A DNA stretch of 64,000 bases from Bacillota bacterium (lineage in GTDB: Bacteria; Bacillota; Syntrophomonadia; Syntrophomonadales; DTU052). Made by a program: the position numbers and the translations under genes. Shown here one piece after another: positions 42,576 through 52,658 of the stretch (positions within the stretch are counted from its first letter, which is position 1; each line of letters starts with the position of its first letter). Location: assembly GCA_029781825.1 (NCBI GenBank), contig JAKOVY010000112.1, forward strand, positions 1 through 64,000, read 5' to 3'. The notes below the pieces were generated by a model, which was given only the letters and a program-made list of their open reading frames with translations, had not been told where the DNA came from and did not search any database.

Positions 42576-44237
42576 ATGGAGAGCAATAAGGTAAAAGAGG
42601 GACCAACCAAGGCCGGCTCCAGGTCCCTGATGAAGGCCGCCGGATTTACCGACCTGGAGATCAAACAGCCGTTTATCGGGGTGGCCAATGCGGTCGCCAA
42701 CTTTTATCCGGGGCATTCACACCTGCAGCAGGTGGAGGATGCGGTGGTGGCCGGCATTAGAATGGCGGGAGGGACTCCCCTGGTATTTTCCACCATCGGG
42801 GTCTGTGACGGGATTGCCATGGGTCAGGAGGGTATGAAGTACTCGCTTCCGAGTCGGGAGATCATCGCCGATTCGGTAGAAATCATGGCGCGCAGCCACT
42901 GCTTCGACGCCCTCGTTCTCATCGCCGCCTGCGACAAGATCGTGCCGGGCATGCTTATGGCCGCAGCCAGGCTGAATATCCCCAGCATCATGGTTACCGG
43001 CGGGCCCATGATGGCGGGGTATTACAAAGGTCAGGATATAAGTGTAATAGATTTGGGCGAGGCCATCATGAAGGCTGTAACAGGCGTGATTCCCATGGAA
43101 GAGCTCAATGAGATGGAGGATGCGGCCTGCCCCGGCTGCGGTTCATGTGCCGGGATGTTTACCGCCAATTCTATGGCCTGTGTGGCGGAAGCCCTGGGGA
43201 TGACCCTGCCCGGGAATGCGAGCATACCGGCGGTCAACGCAGCCAGACTGCGTATGGCCAAGGAAACAGGGCGCAGAATAGTCGAGATGTTCAGAGAGGA
43301 CCTGCGACCGTCTGCGATCTTAACCGAGAAGGCATTTCGGAATGCGATTGTAATGGATATGCTGATTGGATGTTCTACCAATACCGTGCTTCATCTCCCC
43401 GCAATCGCCGCTGAAACCGGTATAAAGCTGGACTTAAAGACTATCGACTCCATAAGCCGTTCAACCCCCAACATCTGCCGCCTGTCACCGGCGGGACGGC
43501 ACCATATGCAGGATCTGCATAGGGCCGGCGGAATCCCGGCTCTGCTTAAGCAGGCCCTGGATGGCGGCCTGATCGATGGTGAGGTGATGACCGTAACCGG
43601 GAAGACCTTATCGGAGAACCTGGTTTCGGCAAAGGTACTGGACAGCAGTGTCATTCGCCCGTTGGAGCAGCCTTACAGTGAGGATGGGGGATTGGCTATC
43701 CTGTGGGGGAACCTGGCTCCGGAGGGAGCCGTCGTCAAGGCGTCCGCAGTGGTTCCGGAAATGATGGTACATGAAGGACCGGCCCGCGTTTTCAATTCGG
43801 AAAACGAAGCCGCTCTGGCGGTATTCTCAGGCGAGATTAAAAAAGGGGACGTGGTGGTGATCCGCTATGAGGGTCCGGCCGGAGGTCCGGGTATGCAGGA
43901 AATGCTGGCTGTTACTGCCGGGTTGGCAGGACTGAGTCTGGACCGGGACGTGGCTCTGGTTACTGACGGGCGTTTCAGCGGGGCGACTCGTGGGGCTTCA
44001 ATAGGGCATATATCCCCGGAAGCCGCTGCCGGCGGACCCCTGGCCCTGGTGGAGGAGGGGGATCTGATAAGGATTGATATCCCGAATAGGTCGCTGGAGG
44101 TCCTGGTTGATGATGCGGTTCTGGAAGAGAGAAGGTCGAGATGGGTAAAACCGGCCCCCAAAATCAGTTTCGGGTACCTGGGCAGGTATGCGGCTCAGGT
44201 TAGTTCAGCATCCGAAGGGGCTATAGTACGCAGATAA
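42576..44237 (+). CDS. ilvD: Dihydroxy-acid dehydratase
   Basis: A 553-residue IlvD/Edd-family Fe-S dehydratase for valine and isoleucine synthesis. Cluster cysteines are in AACDKIVPG and [16 protein letters not shown], and [12 protein letters not shown] and the late [15 protein letters not shown] are also conserved. ATG 42576 follows GGAGGGGAG; an in-frame codon at 42558 overlaps that site. No other ilv genes flank it. Its last codons (GTA CGC AGA TAA) are duplicated 67 bases downstream, in a twin repeat. Confidence 0.94.
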   Translation: MESNKVKEGPTKAGSRSLMKAAGFTDLEIKQPFIGVANAVANFYPGHSHLQQVEDAVVAGIRMAGGTPLVFSTIGVCDGIAMGQEGMKYSLPSREIIADSVEIMARSHCFDALVLIAACDKIVPGMLMAAARLNIPSIMVTGGPMMAGYYKGQDISVIDLGEAIMKAVTGVIPMEELNEMEDAACPGCGSCAGMFTANSMACVAEALGMTLPGNASIPAVNAARLRMAKETGRRIVEMFREDLRPSAILTEKAFRNAIVMDMLIGCSTNTVLHLPAIAAETGIKLDLKTIDSISRSTPNICRLSPAGRHHMQDLHRAGGIPALLKQALDGGLIDGEVMTVTGKTLSENLVSAKVLDSSVIRPLEQPYSEDGGLAILWGNLAPEGAVVKASAVVPEMMVHEGPARVFNSENEAALAVFSGEIKKGDVVVIRYEGPAGGPGMQEMLAVTAGLAGLSLDRDVALVTDGRFSGATRGASIGHISPEAAAGGPLALVEEGDLIRIDIPNRSLEVLVDDAVLEERRSRWVKPAPKISFGYLGRYAAQVSSASEGAIVRR

Positions 44238-44318
44238 GAGTATAGGGGAACTCCCAAGCGGGTGCCCAAGAACTCCCGGGTATCCTTCTATACTACGCAG
44301 ATAAGAGTATACGCGAAC
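44222..44318. repeat. Twin direct repeat (period 67) overlapping the ilvD stop
   Basis: TATAGTACGCAGATAAGAGT at 44222 recurs as TATACTACGCAGATAAGAGT at 44289; 27 of 30 bases agree over the full copies. The left copy contains the last four sense/stop codons of ilvD, so the right copy is a displaced duplicate of the gene's 3' end. About 37 bases separate the copies. Confidence 0.85.
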
Positions 44319-44352
44319 CTCACCCCGGGTTTTAACAACAAGCCTTATTATG

Positions 44353-44380
44353 GAAAAACCGGTTGTTAACCGGTTTTTCT
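44353..44380 (+). terminator. Terminator downstream of ilvD
   Basis: GAAAAACCGGTT (44353-44364) and AACCGGTTTTTC (44368-44379) form a perfect 12-base stem with a GTT loop and built-in T-run. It lies 115 bases past the stop, beyond the twin repeat. The remaining bases to 44593 carry no gene. Confidence 0.85.
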
Positions 44381-44593
44381 ATTGCCGAAGCCGCCAAATA
44401 TGCGGAGCCGGCTGGCAAATGGTTTCTGCAGTTAAGGAGAACAGTCCGAAGAGATTGTTCGAATATTGATCACTATTAATGTTAAAATACAGGAGTGGTT
44501 TACTTTTTGGTTTCGACTTGATTCGTTTGGTAGGCAGTTCTTTAGGGTTTATACACGAAAGAAAGCAGGAGTCATAGTTACAGGAGTTAACAG

Positions 44594-45517
44594 ATGAGCG
44601 TTTTCAAAGCCAACATTTTACTGCTGATTACCGCAGCTATTTGGGGACTCGCTTTTGTAGCCCAAAGGGTGGGCATGGATTATGTCGGCCCCTTTACCTT
44701 CAACGGAGTGAGGTTTTTTCTCGGCAGCATGTCCCTGATTCCGCTCATATTTTATTTTCGCCGGGATGCCGAGAGCTCGCGCCGGGAGTTTAAGAGTGCG
44801 GTGGTGCCGGGAATTATTGCCGGTTCGGTGCTGTTTGCCGGGGTATCCCTGCAGCAGGTAGGTCTCGTCTATACTACGGCCGGCAAGGCGGCGTTTATTA
44901 CCGGTCTGTATGTGGTCCTGGTGCCGTTGATCAGTATACTGCTGGGAAGAAAAATCGGCGGAAGCAGTCTCCTGGGGAGCGTTCTGGCCGCAATCGGGCT
45001 CTACCTCCTGTGCGTGAAGGAAGCCATGACCATCAATTTCGGGGATATGCTGCAGTTCATGGGGGCGTTTTTCTGGGCTATTCACATCCTGGTAATCGGT
45101 TATTTCTCCCGCCGGGTAGATGCATTGAAGCTCTCATGCCTCCAGTTTTTCGTTTGCTCTGTGCTCAGTATGGCGGTGGCGTTGGTCGTCGAAACCATAG
45201 TATGGGCTGATATACTCGCCGCCTATATCGTTATATTATATGGCGGGGTATGCTCGACCGGGATTGCCTACACCCTGCAGGTTGTGGCGCAGAAGTGGGC
45301 TCCGCCCGCCAACGCAGCCATCATTTTAAGCATGGAAACGGTGTTTGCCGCTATCGGTGGTTTCCTTATATTGAACGAAAGGATGACCGGAACGGAGGTG
45401 CTCGGATGCGCGCTGATGCTGTCGGGTATGCTGACCGCTCAGATCGGAAGCCTGCGCAGGGAAAAAGCCGAGAAGGCCCGGCCGGAGTGCCAAAGTTCAG
45501 CAGATGTCACTTTCTAA
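44594..45517 (+). CDS. DMT-family (EamA) transporter
   Basis: A 307-residue membrane protein with ten predicted helices in two EamA halves. The first starts LLLITAAIWGLAFVAQRVG; the second ends in the typical STGIAYTLQVVAQKWAPPANAA and ESVFA-like SMETVFAAIGGFLILNERM. The family mostly exports amino acids or other metabolites. There is no operon partner; it is flanked by ilvD upstream and an ABC importer downstream. Substrate unknown. Confidence 0.88.
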   Translation: MSVFKANILLLITAAIWGLAFVAQRVGMDYVGPFTFNGVRFFLGSMSLIPLIFYFRRDAESSRREFKSAVVPGIIAGSVLFAGVSLQQVGLVYTTAGKAAFITGLYVVLVPLISILLGRKIGGSSLLGSVLAAIGLYLLCVKEAMTINFGDMLQFMGAFFWAIHILVIGYFSRRVDALKLSCLQFFVCSVLSMAVALVVETIVWADILAAYIVILYGGVCSTGIAYTLQVVAQKWAPPANAAIILSMETVFAAIGGFLILNERMTGTEVLGCALMLSGMLTAQIGSLRREKAEKARPECQSSADVTF

Positions 45518-45535
45518 TGTGTTCGGAAGGTACGA

Positions 45536-45626
45536 GATTTCGAAAGGCATACTAAAAACGGATGAACAGGTGGGCTTGCGCAGCGGCCCCTTAGGATGAG
45601 TCGATTTCGAAAGCTATGCTAAAAAA
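45536..45626. repeat. Twin direct repeat, period 67
   Basis: GATTTCGAAAGGCATACTAA at 45536 recurs as GATTTCGAAAGCTATGCTAA at 45603 (20 of 23 over full copies). It begins 18 bases after the EamA stop. The spacer contains GCAGCGGCCCCTTAGGAT (45580-45597), closely matching a segment of the spacer at 51310-51327. The remainder of the gap to 45966 has a TCCGGT/ACCGGA hairpin (45773-45794) shortly before CTCTTTTTCC and no gene. Confidence 0.8.
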
Positions 45627-45966
45627 GAATGACAGCACCGGCACGATGGCTCGGCTGGTACTGGGCGGCTGCAGAACCGGCTTGCCGGTATCCGTACCTG
45701 ACCCTTGAAACCGGGAGATGAGCGCCGAGATACGTTTGGGACATCATGTTCCTTTTGGTATCTGCCGGTAGTTCCGGTTTTTCAGAAGACCGGAGCGCCT
45801 CTTTTTCCTATAACGGAAGCAAAGCAGGTGCAGCTTTAAATAAAGATCAGCTATAATCTTTAGAGACCCAGGCCCTCATGCCGAGCGGCCCGGGGATTCA
45901 GAGAATAACGATCAGCTTAATCTTTGGAAACCGGCCGGGGAAGGCCGAAGAGAGAGAGGGATTGCC

Positions 45967-46926
45967 GTGAAAAGAGTAATGATATTTATCCTTGCCGTCG
46001 TTATCGGCCTGGGTTTGGCCGGCTGTGACCGTGAGGGACCCCCGTCGGGTGTGAACGAGGAGGCGAAGAAAACCATCACTATAGGGGTAATGCCGGATGT
46101 GGAGTCGATCCCGCTCATCATAGCCTACAGGAACGGCTATTTTGAAGACGAGGGAGTCAAGGTTAAAATAGAGCATTTCAAGAGCGCTCAGGACAGAGAC
46201 AGTGCCCTGCAGGGCGGTCGGCTCGATGGAGTCATCACTGATGTCGTGGCCGTTGTTTTTTCCAACGAAGGGGGTACTGATTTAAAGATAATATCCAAGA
46301 ATGATGGAGATATTGAACTCATGGCCGGCAAAGGATCCGGAATAGAGACGTTGGCCGACATCAAGGGGAAAAGCATCGGCCTTTCCTCCAATACCATCAT
46401 GGAGTATACTGCCGACCGGATGCTGGAATCGGCCGGAATTTCGCCCGATGAGGTGAAGAAGGTAATCATTCCGCCGCTGTCTACCCGTTTGGAGATGCTC
46501 CAGGGTGGCAGGATTGATGCCGCGATTCTTCCGCAGCCCCTGGCAGGTTTGGGGGTGAAGAACGGCGCTCGGGTCCTGGCCAGCACCAGTGAGGTTATCG
46601 GTAAAGCCGGGGCTATTGCATTTACCTCCGAGAGCCTGAGGCAAAACCGGGAGGAGATCAAGGCGGTCTTCCGAGCCTACAACCGGGCGGTGGAGTACCT
46701 GAGAACGGAACCGGCATCCAGCTACACTGATTATATAGTCGAAGTTCAGAATTTCCCCGCCGGCTTGGAGGCATCCCTCCAGCTTCCCGACTATGACAAA
46801 GCAAGTCCGCCCGATCCGCAGGTGGTAGAGGATGTTGTTAAGTGGATGAGAGACAAGAACTTGATCCAGAAGGATTATGAATACTCGAGCCTGGTGGATC
46901 AGGAGATCCTGAGGGAGATACAGTGA
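45967..46926 (+). CDS. NMT1/SsuA-type ABC substrate-binding lipoprotein
   Basis: A 319-residue periplasmic-type binding protein with lipoprotein signal (LGLAGC, Cys about residue 19). The mature part starts TITIGVMPDVESIPLIIAYR and carries the DVVAVVFSNEGG and GKSIGLSSNTIMEYTADRML segments of the NitT/TauT family. Relatives bind sulfonates, nitrate, bicarbonate or thiamine precursors; there is no thiamine or sulfonate gene nearby to decide. GTG 45967 follows GAGAGAGGG. The stop overlaps the ATPase start. Confidence 0.88.
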   Translation: MKRVMIFILAVVIGLGLAGCDREGPPSGVNEEAKKTITIGVMPDVESIPLIIAYRNGYFEDEGVKVKIEHFKSAQDRDSALQGGRLDGVITDVVAVVFSNEGGTDLKIISKNDGDIELMAGKGSGIETLADIKGKSIGLSSNTIMEYTADRMLESAGISPDEVKKVIIPPLSTRLEMLQGGRIDAAILPQPLAGLGVKNGARVLASTSEVIGKAGAIAFTSESLRQNREEIKAVFRAYNRAVEYLRTEPASSYTDYIVEVQNFPAGLEASLQLPDYDKASPPDPQVVEDVVKWMRDKNLIQKDYEYSSLVDQEILREIQ

Positions 46927-47663
46927 TCACCATCAGGGATCTGTCGGTAAGATATAAAAACCGCTGCGGGGAGATTCTGGCACTGAATAAAGTCAACATT
47001 ACTATGGATTCCAGGGAGATCTATACTGTCATCGGGCCTTCCGGCTGTGGCAAGTCAACCCTGCTCTATGTCCTGTCGGGCATACTGACCGATTTTGAGG
47101 GCAGTGTTTTAATTGACGGCAAAGGGATTAATCCCAGGAACCAGCGCATTGGTCTGGTCCTGCAAAACTATGGGCTGCTGCCGTGGAAGACGGTTTACCA
47201 GAATGTCATGCTGGGTCTGAAGATCAAACATGGACAGACGGTTCTGGACGATTACGGAGCTTATTTGGTGAAGCAGCTCGGAATAGATGACCTGCTGCAC
47301 AGGTACCCCAAAGAGCTGAGCGGCGGCCAGCAGCAGCGGGTGGCTCTGGCCCGGGCCTTCATGCTGAAGCCTGATCTGCTTTTGATGGACGAGCCTTTTT
47401 CGGCTTTGGATGCCATCACCCGGGAAGAGGTTCAGGAGCTTTTCCTGAAAGCCTGGCACCAGAATCCGGTTAATACAGTATTTGTTACTCACAGCGTCGA
47501 TGAAGCCCTGTACCTGGGCCGCAAAATAGCGGTGTTTTCGCCTTCTCCCGGCAGGATACTCGAAGTTGTTGACAACCCGTGCTTCAACCAGGATAAGCTG
47601 CGGGCAAGGAATGATTATGTGGAGATGTCGATCTATTTACGCAAACTGCTGAGCAGAGGATGA
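46923..47663 (+). CDS. NitT/TauT-type ABC ATP-binding protein
   Basis: A 246-residue ATPase with Walker A GPSGCGKSTLL, signature LSGGQQQRVALARA and Walker B LLMDEPFSALDAIT, followed by TVFVTHSVDEALYLG. These are the usual SsuB/TauB features. It starts with GTG overlapping the binding-protein stop, and its stop overlaps the permease ATG, so the three genes are translationally coupled. Confidence 0.93.
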   Translation: MITIRDLSVRYKNRCGEILALNKVNITMDSREIYTVIGPSGCGKSTLLYVLSGILTDFEGSVLIDGKGINPRNQRIGLVLQNYGLLPWKTVYQNVMLGLKIKHGQTVLDDYGAYLVKQLGIDDLLHRYPKELSGGQQQRVALARAFMLKPDLLLMDEPFSALDAITREEVQELFLKAWHQNPVNTVFVTHSVDEALYLGRKIAVFSPSPGRILEVVDNPCFNQDKLRARNDYVEMSIYLRKLLSRG

Positions 47664-48409
47664 TTCCCATGCAGTCAAAAGAAAGTTGGCGGGGGGCTTT
47701 GTACAGCCTGGCGGTTGTGCTGGTTGTCTGGTGGCTGGTTGCCTGGATCATAAGACTGCCGATTGTTCCCTCCCCGGTGGATGTATTTGTCAATATCGGC
47801 CAGGATTTTTCCACAAAGATGGGGACCCATGTGCTGTACAGCCTGGGGCGAATCTGTGGAGGGATCGTGCTGTCCATAATTATCGGGGTTCCCCTGGGTT
47901 ATTTGATGGGAACCTATGAACGGGTCAACCGTCTTTTATCCCCCCTGGTGTATTTCACCTACCCGGTTCCCAAGCTGGCTCTGCTTCCTGTGGTCATGCT
48001 GCTGTTCGGGCTGGGGGAGACTTCCAAGCTGATAATGATTGTGCTCATAGTTGTGTTCCAGATCATCGTCTCCTCTCGGGATGCGGTAATGAACATACCC
48101 CAGGAGATATATCGTTCCCTCCAATCAATGGGCGCCAACCGGATACAGATGCTGACCGAGATTATCCTGCCGGCAACGCTCTCCGAGGTTTTGACCGCAA
48201 CCCGACTGGCTTTGGGGACTGCGGTGTCGATTTTATTCTTTACCGAAACCTTCGGCACCGAGTTTGGCATGGGATACTTTATAATGGACGCCTGGCTGCG
48301 GGTGGATTACCTGGATATGTATGGCGGGATCGTGGTTTTGAGCTTAATGGGTTTCTTTTTATTCATCTTAATTGACCTGATCGACCGGCGCCTCAGCTCC
48401 TGGCGTTGA
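47660..48409 (+). CDS. NitT/TauT-type ABC permease
   Basis: A 249-residue permease with six predicted membrane helices and the BPD_transp_1 coupling loop around QEIYRSLQSMGANRIQMLTE, then ILPATLSEVLTATRLALG. It completes the importer with the preceding binding protein and ATPase. The transcript ends at the hairpin at 48541-48586. Confidence 0.92.
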   Translation: MIPMQSKESWRGALYSLAVVLVVWWLVAWIIRLPIVPSPVDVFVNIGQDFSTKMGTHVLYSLGRICGGIVLSIIIGVPLGYLMGTYERVNRLLSPLVYFTYPVPKLALLPVVMLLFGLGETSKLIMIVLIVVFQIIVSSRDAVMNIPQEIYRSLQSMGANRIQMLTEIILPATLSEVLTATRLALGTAVSILFFTETFGTEFGMGYFIMDAWLRVDYLDMYGGIVVLSLMGFFLFILIDLIDRRLSSWR

Positions 48410-48540
48410 ACAATTTCCTTCTTTCCTGCCGTATATTTATTCCGCTAAAGGAGCCGCCCCGGAGTTGCTGAAGGCCATGTGTTCCGGCTTGATGTTTTCC
48501 GAGCCGGGGTCGGCATTCAGTGAAATCACACTGACAACTC

Positions 48541-48586
48541 ATCCTTCTTTATGAAGCTTAAGTGCTTTATGGAGAAGGATATTTTT
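48541..48586 (+). terminator. Terminator of the NitT/TauT-type ABC operon
   Basis: ATCCTTCT and AGAAGGAT close a long stem that continues with TATGAAGC against GCTTTATG (one wobble pair), followed by ATTTTT. It lies 131 bases after the permease stop. The rest of the gap to 48793 is AT-rich (including GATAATATT near 48680), probably the promoter region of the next operon. Confidence 0.8.
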
Positions 48587-48793
48587 CGGGAAATCAGTAA
48601 CTGTATTTCTAAATTTCCAATTTAATTTATCTTTTTATGTACGACTCATGATTAGATGGGACAAACATTGTGGCATTTATGATAATATTAGACAGAGGCA
48701 TTCCCTGTTCATCAGTCTGGAGGTGTGAGGCTGATGGCCAGGATGCAAGCGGACGAACTTTATTATTAAAATTAAAAAATGGTGGAGGGGATA

Positions 48794-49630
48794 ATGGTAA
48801 TGAGAAGGATGTTGACTCTGGCTCTGTGTGTAGTCCTGGCTCTGGGATTGCTGGCAGCGGCCGCAGGCTGCGGTGGGGAGGAACCGGAGAAGAAGCAGTT
48901 CAAGGTCGGCCTTGAATGTGGATATGCTCCGTTCAACTGGACACAGGCTGACGACAGCAACGGTGCAGTTCCGATTTCCGGAACCAACCAGTACGCAGGC
49001 GGCTATGATGTTGAGATTGCGAAACGCATCGCTGAGGGTCTGGGGAGAGAACTGGTTATTGTGAAGACCTCCTGGAAGGGTCTGCCGGCAGCAGTGCAGG
49101 CGGGTACTATTGACGCCATCATCGCCGGTATGTCACCCACCGCCGAGCGGAAAAAGACCCTCGATTTTTCGGATCCATACTACAGATCGGAACTGGTAAT
49201 GGTGGTCAAGAAGGGTTCCCCCTATGAAAATGCCACCAGTATTCAAGATTTTGCGGGAGCCAAGATTACTGCTCAGCAGAATACTTTCCACTACACGGTA
49301 ATTGACCAGATTAAGGGTGTGCAAAAACAGACGGCAATGGATGACTTTCCCGCTATGCGCGTGGCCCTGGAATCTGGTATTATTGACGGGTACGTATCGG
49401 AAAGACCGGAAGGAATTTCGGCTTCGGCTGCCAACCCCAATTTCGTGATGGTTGAGTTCGAGGAAGGCAAGGGATTCCAGGCCTCGGATGAGGACGTGGC
49501 GGTAGCGGTTGGTCTTAAGAAGGGCAACCCCGATCTGGAGAAGATAAACCAGATCCTGGCTACCATTTCCGAGGAAGAAAGAATAAGGCTGATGGATGAA
49601 GCAATAAAGAATCAGCCTTCCGCGCAATAA
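48794..49630 (+). CDS. Polar amino acid ABC substrate-binding lipoprotein
   Basis: A 278-residue family 3 solute-binding protein with lipoprotein signal (AAAAGCGG). It carries FKVGLECGYAPFNWTQ, the GGYDVEIAKRIAEGLG signature, TIDAIIAGMSPTAERKKTLDFS and SDPYYRSELVMVV. These mark binders of polar or basic amino acids. ATG 48794 follows GGAGGGG. It leads a binding protein-permease-ATPase operon. Confidence 0.93.
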   Translation: MVMRRMLTLALCVVLALGLLAAAAGCGGEEPEKKQFKVGLECGYAPFNWTQADDSNGAVPISGTNQYAGGYDVEIAKRIAEGLGRELVIVKTSWKGLPAAVQAGTIDAIIAGMSPTAERKKTLDFSDPYYRSELVMVVKKGSPYENATSIQDFAGAKITAQQNTFHYTVIDQIKGVQKQTAMDDFPAMRVALESGIIDGYVSERPEGISASAANPNFVMVEFEEGKGFQASDEDVAVAVGLKKGNPDLEKINQILATISEEERIRLMDEAIKNQPSAQ

Positions 49631-49661
49631 CAAGCATATGGCTTTAGAGGTGTAATAACTT

Positions 49662-50441
49662 GTGACTGCGGATAATTCGTTTTTAGAATGGGTTTACTTT
49701 ATATGGCAAAACAACTGGCCCCTATTCCTTGTAGGGGCCAGGAATACTATTATAATCGCATTGTCCGGTACAATTATCGGATTTTTTATTGGGGTCCTGA
49801 TCGGAATTATCAGGACTATTCCCATTGATCACAAGACTCATCCGGTGCTGAGAGCGGTCTATAACGTCGTCAACTTTATTCTGCTCAGCTATATTGAGGT
49901 ATTTCGCGGCACTCCCATGATGGTACAGGCCATGGTTATCTTTTATGGAGCCGCCATGGTATACGGTATACATCTGGATCCGATTCCCGCCGGGATATTT
50001 ATTGTCTCCATAAATACCGGAGCCTATATGGCGGAAATAGTACGCGGCGGTATACTCGCCGTGGACAAAGGCCAGTTTGAAGCAGCCCACTCCATTGGCA
50101 TGACTCACACCCAGACTATGACATATATTGTGCTTCCCCAAGCCTTACGGAGTATTCTGCCCGCGACCAGCAATGAGTTTGTCATAAATATCAAGGATAC
50201 CTCGGTGCTGAGTGTTATCTCCGTTACGGAACTGTTTTTCAATTCCAATTCCGTGGCGGGTATCAATTATCGGTACTTTGAAGTGTTTCTTATCACCTGT
50301 ATCATCTATTTCATTATGACGTTTACGGTTACCAGGCTGCTCCGTTATCTCGAAATCAAACTGGAAGGTCCGTCCGTTTATATAATCCACGGTTCACAGA
50401 CGGTACCGGAGGCACAAATAAGGATTGTGGGCAAGGAGTAG
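49662..50441 (+). CDS. Polar amino acid ABC permease (HisM type)
   Basis: A 259-residue permease with about five or six helices. [37 protein letters not shown] and [19 protein letters not shown] are diagnostic for the histidine/glutamine-type family. It starts with GTG 49662, 31 bases after the binding-protein stop. A single permease gene implies a homodimeric channel. Confidence 0.93.
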   Translation: MTADNSFLEWVYFIWQNNWPLFLVGARNTIIIALSGTIIGFFIGVLIGIIRTIPIDHKTHPVLRAVYNVVNFILLSYIEVFRGTPMMVQAMVIFYGAAMVYGIHLDPIPAGIFIVSINTGAYMAEIVRGGILAVDKGQFEAAHSIGMTHTQTMTYIVLPQALRSILPATSNEFVINIKDTSVLSVISVTELFFNSNSVAGINYRYFEVFLITCIIYFIMTFTVTRLLRYLEIKLEGPSVYIIHGSQTVPEAQIRIVGKE

Positions 50442-50448
50442 GCAGGCT

Positions 50449-51186
50449 ATGGACAAGATTATCGAAGTCAGGCATTTGCGAAAAGTCTTTGGCAACAACG
50501 AGGTATTAAAGGATATAAACTTCTCCGTCAGCAAGGGGGAGGTGGTTTGCATCATCGGCGCCAGCGGTTCCGGAAAGTCGACTCTGCTCCGCTGCCTGAA
50601 CCTGCTCGAATACCCTACCAGCGGGGAGATACTTTATCACGGCGTTAATATCCTTGAACAGAAGATGTCCAACGCGGTTTACCGGACCAAGTTGGGCATG
50701 GTCTTTCAACAGTTCAACCTCTTCAATAACCTTACGGTTTTGGATAACTGCATGGTGGGGCAGTTGAAGGTGCTGAAGAAGGATAAGGCGTCGGCCAGGG
50801 AAACCGCCATGAAATACCTGGAACTCGTGGGCATGTCCCAGTACATTAACGCCAAACCCGACCAGATCTCGGGGGGACAGAAACAGCGGGTGGCCATTGC
50901 CCGCGCCCTGTCGATGGAGCCGGAAGCGCTTTTGTTTGATGAACCGACTAGCGCCCTGGACCCGGAACTGGTGGGCGAGGTGCTGAAGGTTATGAAAGAC
51001 CTGGCCCGCAGCGGGATGACCATGCTGGTGGTTACTCATGAGATGGGTTTCGCCCGCGAGGTGGCCAACCGTGTGGTATTTATGGACGCCGGAGTAATCG
51101 TGGAGGAAGACGTTCCCGAGGTAATTTTCAACAACCCTTCCAACGAGCGGACCCGGGAATTCCTGCGGCGGATTTTGGACGAGTAG
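50449..51186 (+). CDS. Polar amino acid ABC ATP-binding protein (HisP/GlnQ type)
   Basis: A 245-residue ATPase with Walker [21 protein letters not shown] (Q-loop), [15 protein letters not shown] and [18 protein letters not shown] 50449 follows AAGGAG and comes seven bases after the permease stop. It completes the amino acid importer. The apparent terminator lies about 170 bases downstream, after a twin repeat. Confidence 0.95.
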   Translation: MDKIIEVRHLRKVFGNNEVLKDINFSVSKGEVVCIIGASGSGKSTLLRCLNLLEYPTSGEILYHGVNILEQKMSNAVYRTKLGMVFQQFNLFNNLTVLDNCMVGQLKVLKKDKASARETAMKYLELVGMSQYINAKPDQISGGQKQRVAIARALSMEPEALLFDEPTSALDPELVGEVLKVMKDLARSGMTMLVVTHEMGFAREVANRVVFMDAGVIVEEDVPEVIFNNPSNERTREFLRRILDE

Positions 51187-51258
51187 GTCCGGTCATCAAA
51201 ACCAAGCAAGGAGTTGTTGCTGTTTAAGAACCGTTCGAAGAAACCCGGTTTCCTGTTG

Positions 51259-51353
51259 TCTGCCAACAGGATATACAGTTGTCGAGCTGCATCCGCAAAC
51301 TCGCCTGCCGCAGTTGCCCCATAGGATCTGCCAACAGCATATACAGTTGTCGA
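51259..51353. repeat. Twin direct repeat, period 68
   Basis: TCTGCCAACAGGATATACAG at 51259 recurs as TCTGCCAACAGCATATACAG at 51327; 26 of 27 bases agree over the full copies (both ending GTTGTCGA). It starts 73 bases after the ATPase stop. The spacer holds GCAGTTGCCCCATAGGAT (51310-51327), similar to the spacer at 45580-45597. Confidence 0.88.
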
Positions 51354-51357
51354 CCAC

Positions 51358-51380
51358 ACCGGCCTGACGCCGGTTTTTTA
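51358..51380 (+). terminator. Terminator after the amino acid ABC operon
   Basis: ACCGGC (51358-51363) pairs with GCCGGT (51369-51374) across CTGAC and is followed by TTTTTA. It stands directly after the second copy of the twin repeat. Confidence 0.8.
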
Positions 51381-51460
51381 TTTGCTCTTAACCCGGTGTA
51401 AAACGAATCAGCGAATACGAGAGTGGATTCCTGTTTGCTTTTAACCCGGCAAAACCTCGA
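51381..51460. repeat. Direct repeat, period 53
   Basis: TTTGCTCTTAACCCGG at 51381 recurs as TTTGCTTTTAACCCGG at 51434, with AAAAC continuing in both. It has a shorter period than the other pairs. Together with the twin repeat at 51259 it makes most of the 548-base gap before the DUF2935 gene; 51460-51734 shows nothing further. Confidence 0.6.
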
Positions 51461-51734
51461 CCGACAGAAGCCGTCCCATAAGAGATACGTATGGTGCAGC
51501 AATCGACTGCAGGCGGTGGCCCGATAGGTCCGACCGGCTGACGATAACTACATTACTGTGCAGAGCATCGGCTCGCGCTTTGGTTGTCACCACCCGCTGC
51601 ATTTGTTACCTGACACCCCATTAGAATGTTCTTTTCCCAAATTCCGATTGCCCCCTCCGGTTGTTGGCCGAAGAGTGAAGCAAATGTTGATGAGATGAAT
51701 AAGATAACATATGAAACACCGAGGAGGTAATATA

Positions 51735-52658
51735 TTGGATCGACAGCTGGGAAGCATGGAATTTATTCAAATGTCGCTGGGCCTTAACCTTTTCTTTTTG
51801 AGGATCATGAAGGAGCATTCGCTCGTTCTGGAGGCGGGCATTGCTCCCAAGAACACCGAATTGGTCGAGGCGGCCGGTGAGTTCAGGAAAAGATTCAACA
51901 ACCTGCTTAACGAAGCCGTAAGAATGGCCGATGGCAATGTTAGTCGCACTGTACTTAAATCGGAGGAGATCGTTACCGATCAAACCCTGCGGGCAGAAGA
52001 GAAAACAGAGGAGCTCTCCGGGCTGGACATCGATACGTCCTTGACAAAGATGGAGATGATGCTCAGGCCGGGGCAGGGGGATCCCGGGTTGGAGGACGCG
52101 GTGCGGCGGCTTAATTCACAGGCCATTCAGCTGACGCGTTCCCTGGCTGACTTTAAAAGCAGGGTCCTCAATGGGGTACGTAACTGCAATATCTTCACCT
52201 ATATACTGCCGACCATGATCGAACACCTGCTGGAGGAGGCTGATACCTACATTGAATACCTGGAAAAGCTCCAAAACGGCATAGATCCGTATCAGGACAG
52301 CCGCTTTATGGAGGCCAAAGCCTTCTGGGACCACATCATGGCCGAACATGCACAGTTTGTAGCGCACCTCCTGGATCCTTCTGAGGCAAAGCTTATCCAG
52401 CAAGCCAACCGTTTTGCCGAAAAGTTCTTCAAACTGGCCCGCGAGGCCGAGTGGTTAAAGTCGCGAGGGCGATTTGACCGCTATATGCGAGCGCTGATTC
52501 AGGAAGAAATCAGGGCTGTCACTGAGATTCGCAATTTCAAGAAAACGGGTGAAGAACTGATTTTGGCCTGTCAGGTTAAATCCATCATTATTCCGCTGTT
52601 GGCCGACCATATACTCCGGGAAGCCAATCATTTTCTGGCGGTCCTGACAAGTCGTTAA
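51735..52658 (+). CDS. DUF2935 protein (two helical metal-binding-like domains)
   Basis: A 307-residue helical protein with two DUF2935 repeats. The first (about 1-130) contains NLFFLRIMKEHSLVLEAGI; the second (about 150-300) contains FWDHIMAEHAQFVAHLLDP and HILREANHFL. Regular E and H residues on the helices suggest a ferritin- or hemerythrin-like metal centre. Function is not established; the family is frequent in spore-forming Bacillota. The start is TTG 51735, seven bases after GAGGAGGT. Confidence 0.85.
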   Translation: MDRQLGSMEFIQMSLGLNLFFLRIMKEHSLVLEAGIAPKNTELVEAAGEFRKRFNNLLNEAVRMADGNVSRTVLKSEEIVTDQTLRAEEKTEELSGLDIDTSLTKMEMMLRPGQGDPGLEDAVRRLNSQAIQLTRSLADFKSRVLNGVRNCNIFTYILPTMIEHLLEEADTYIEYLEKLQNGIDPYQDSRFMEAKAFWDHIMAEHAQFVAHLLDPSEAKLIQQANRFAEKFFKLAREAEWLKSRGRFDRYMRALIQEEIRAVTEIRNFKKTGEELILACQVKSIIIPLLADHILREANHFLAVLTSR

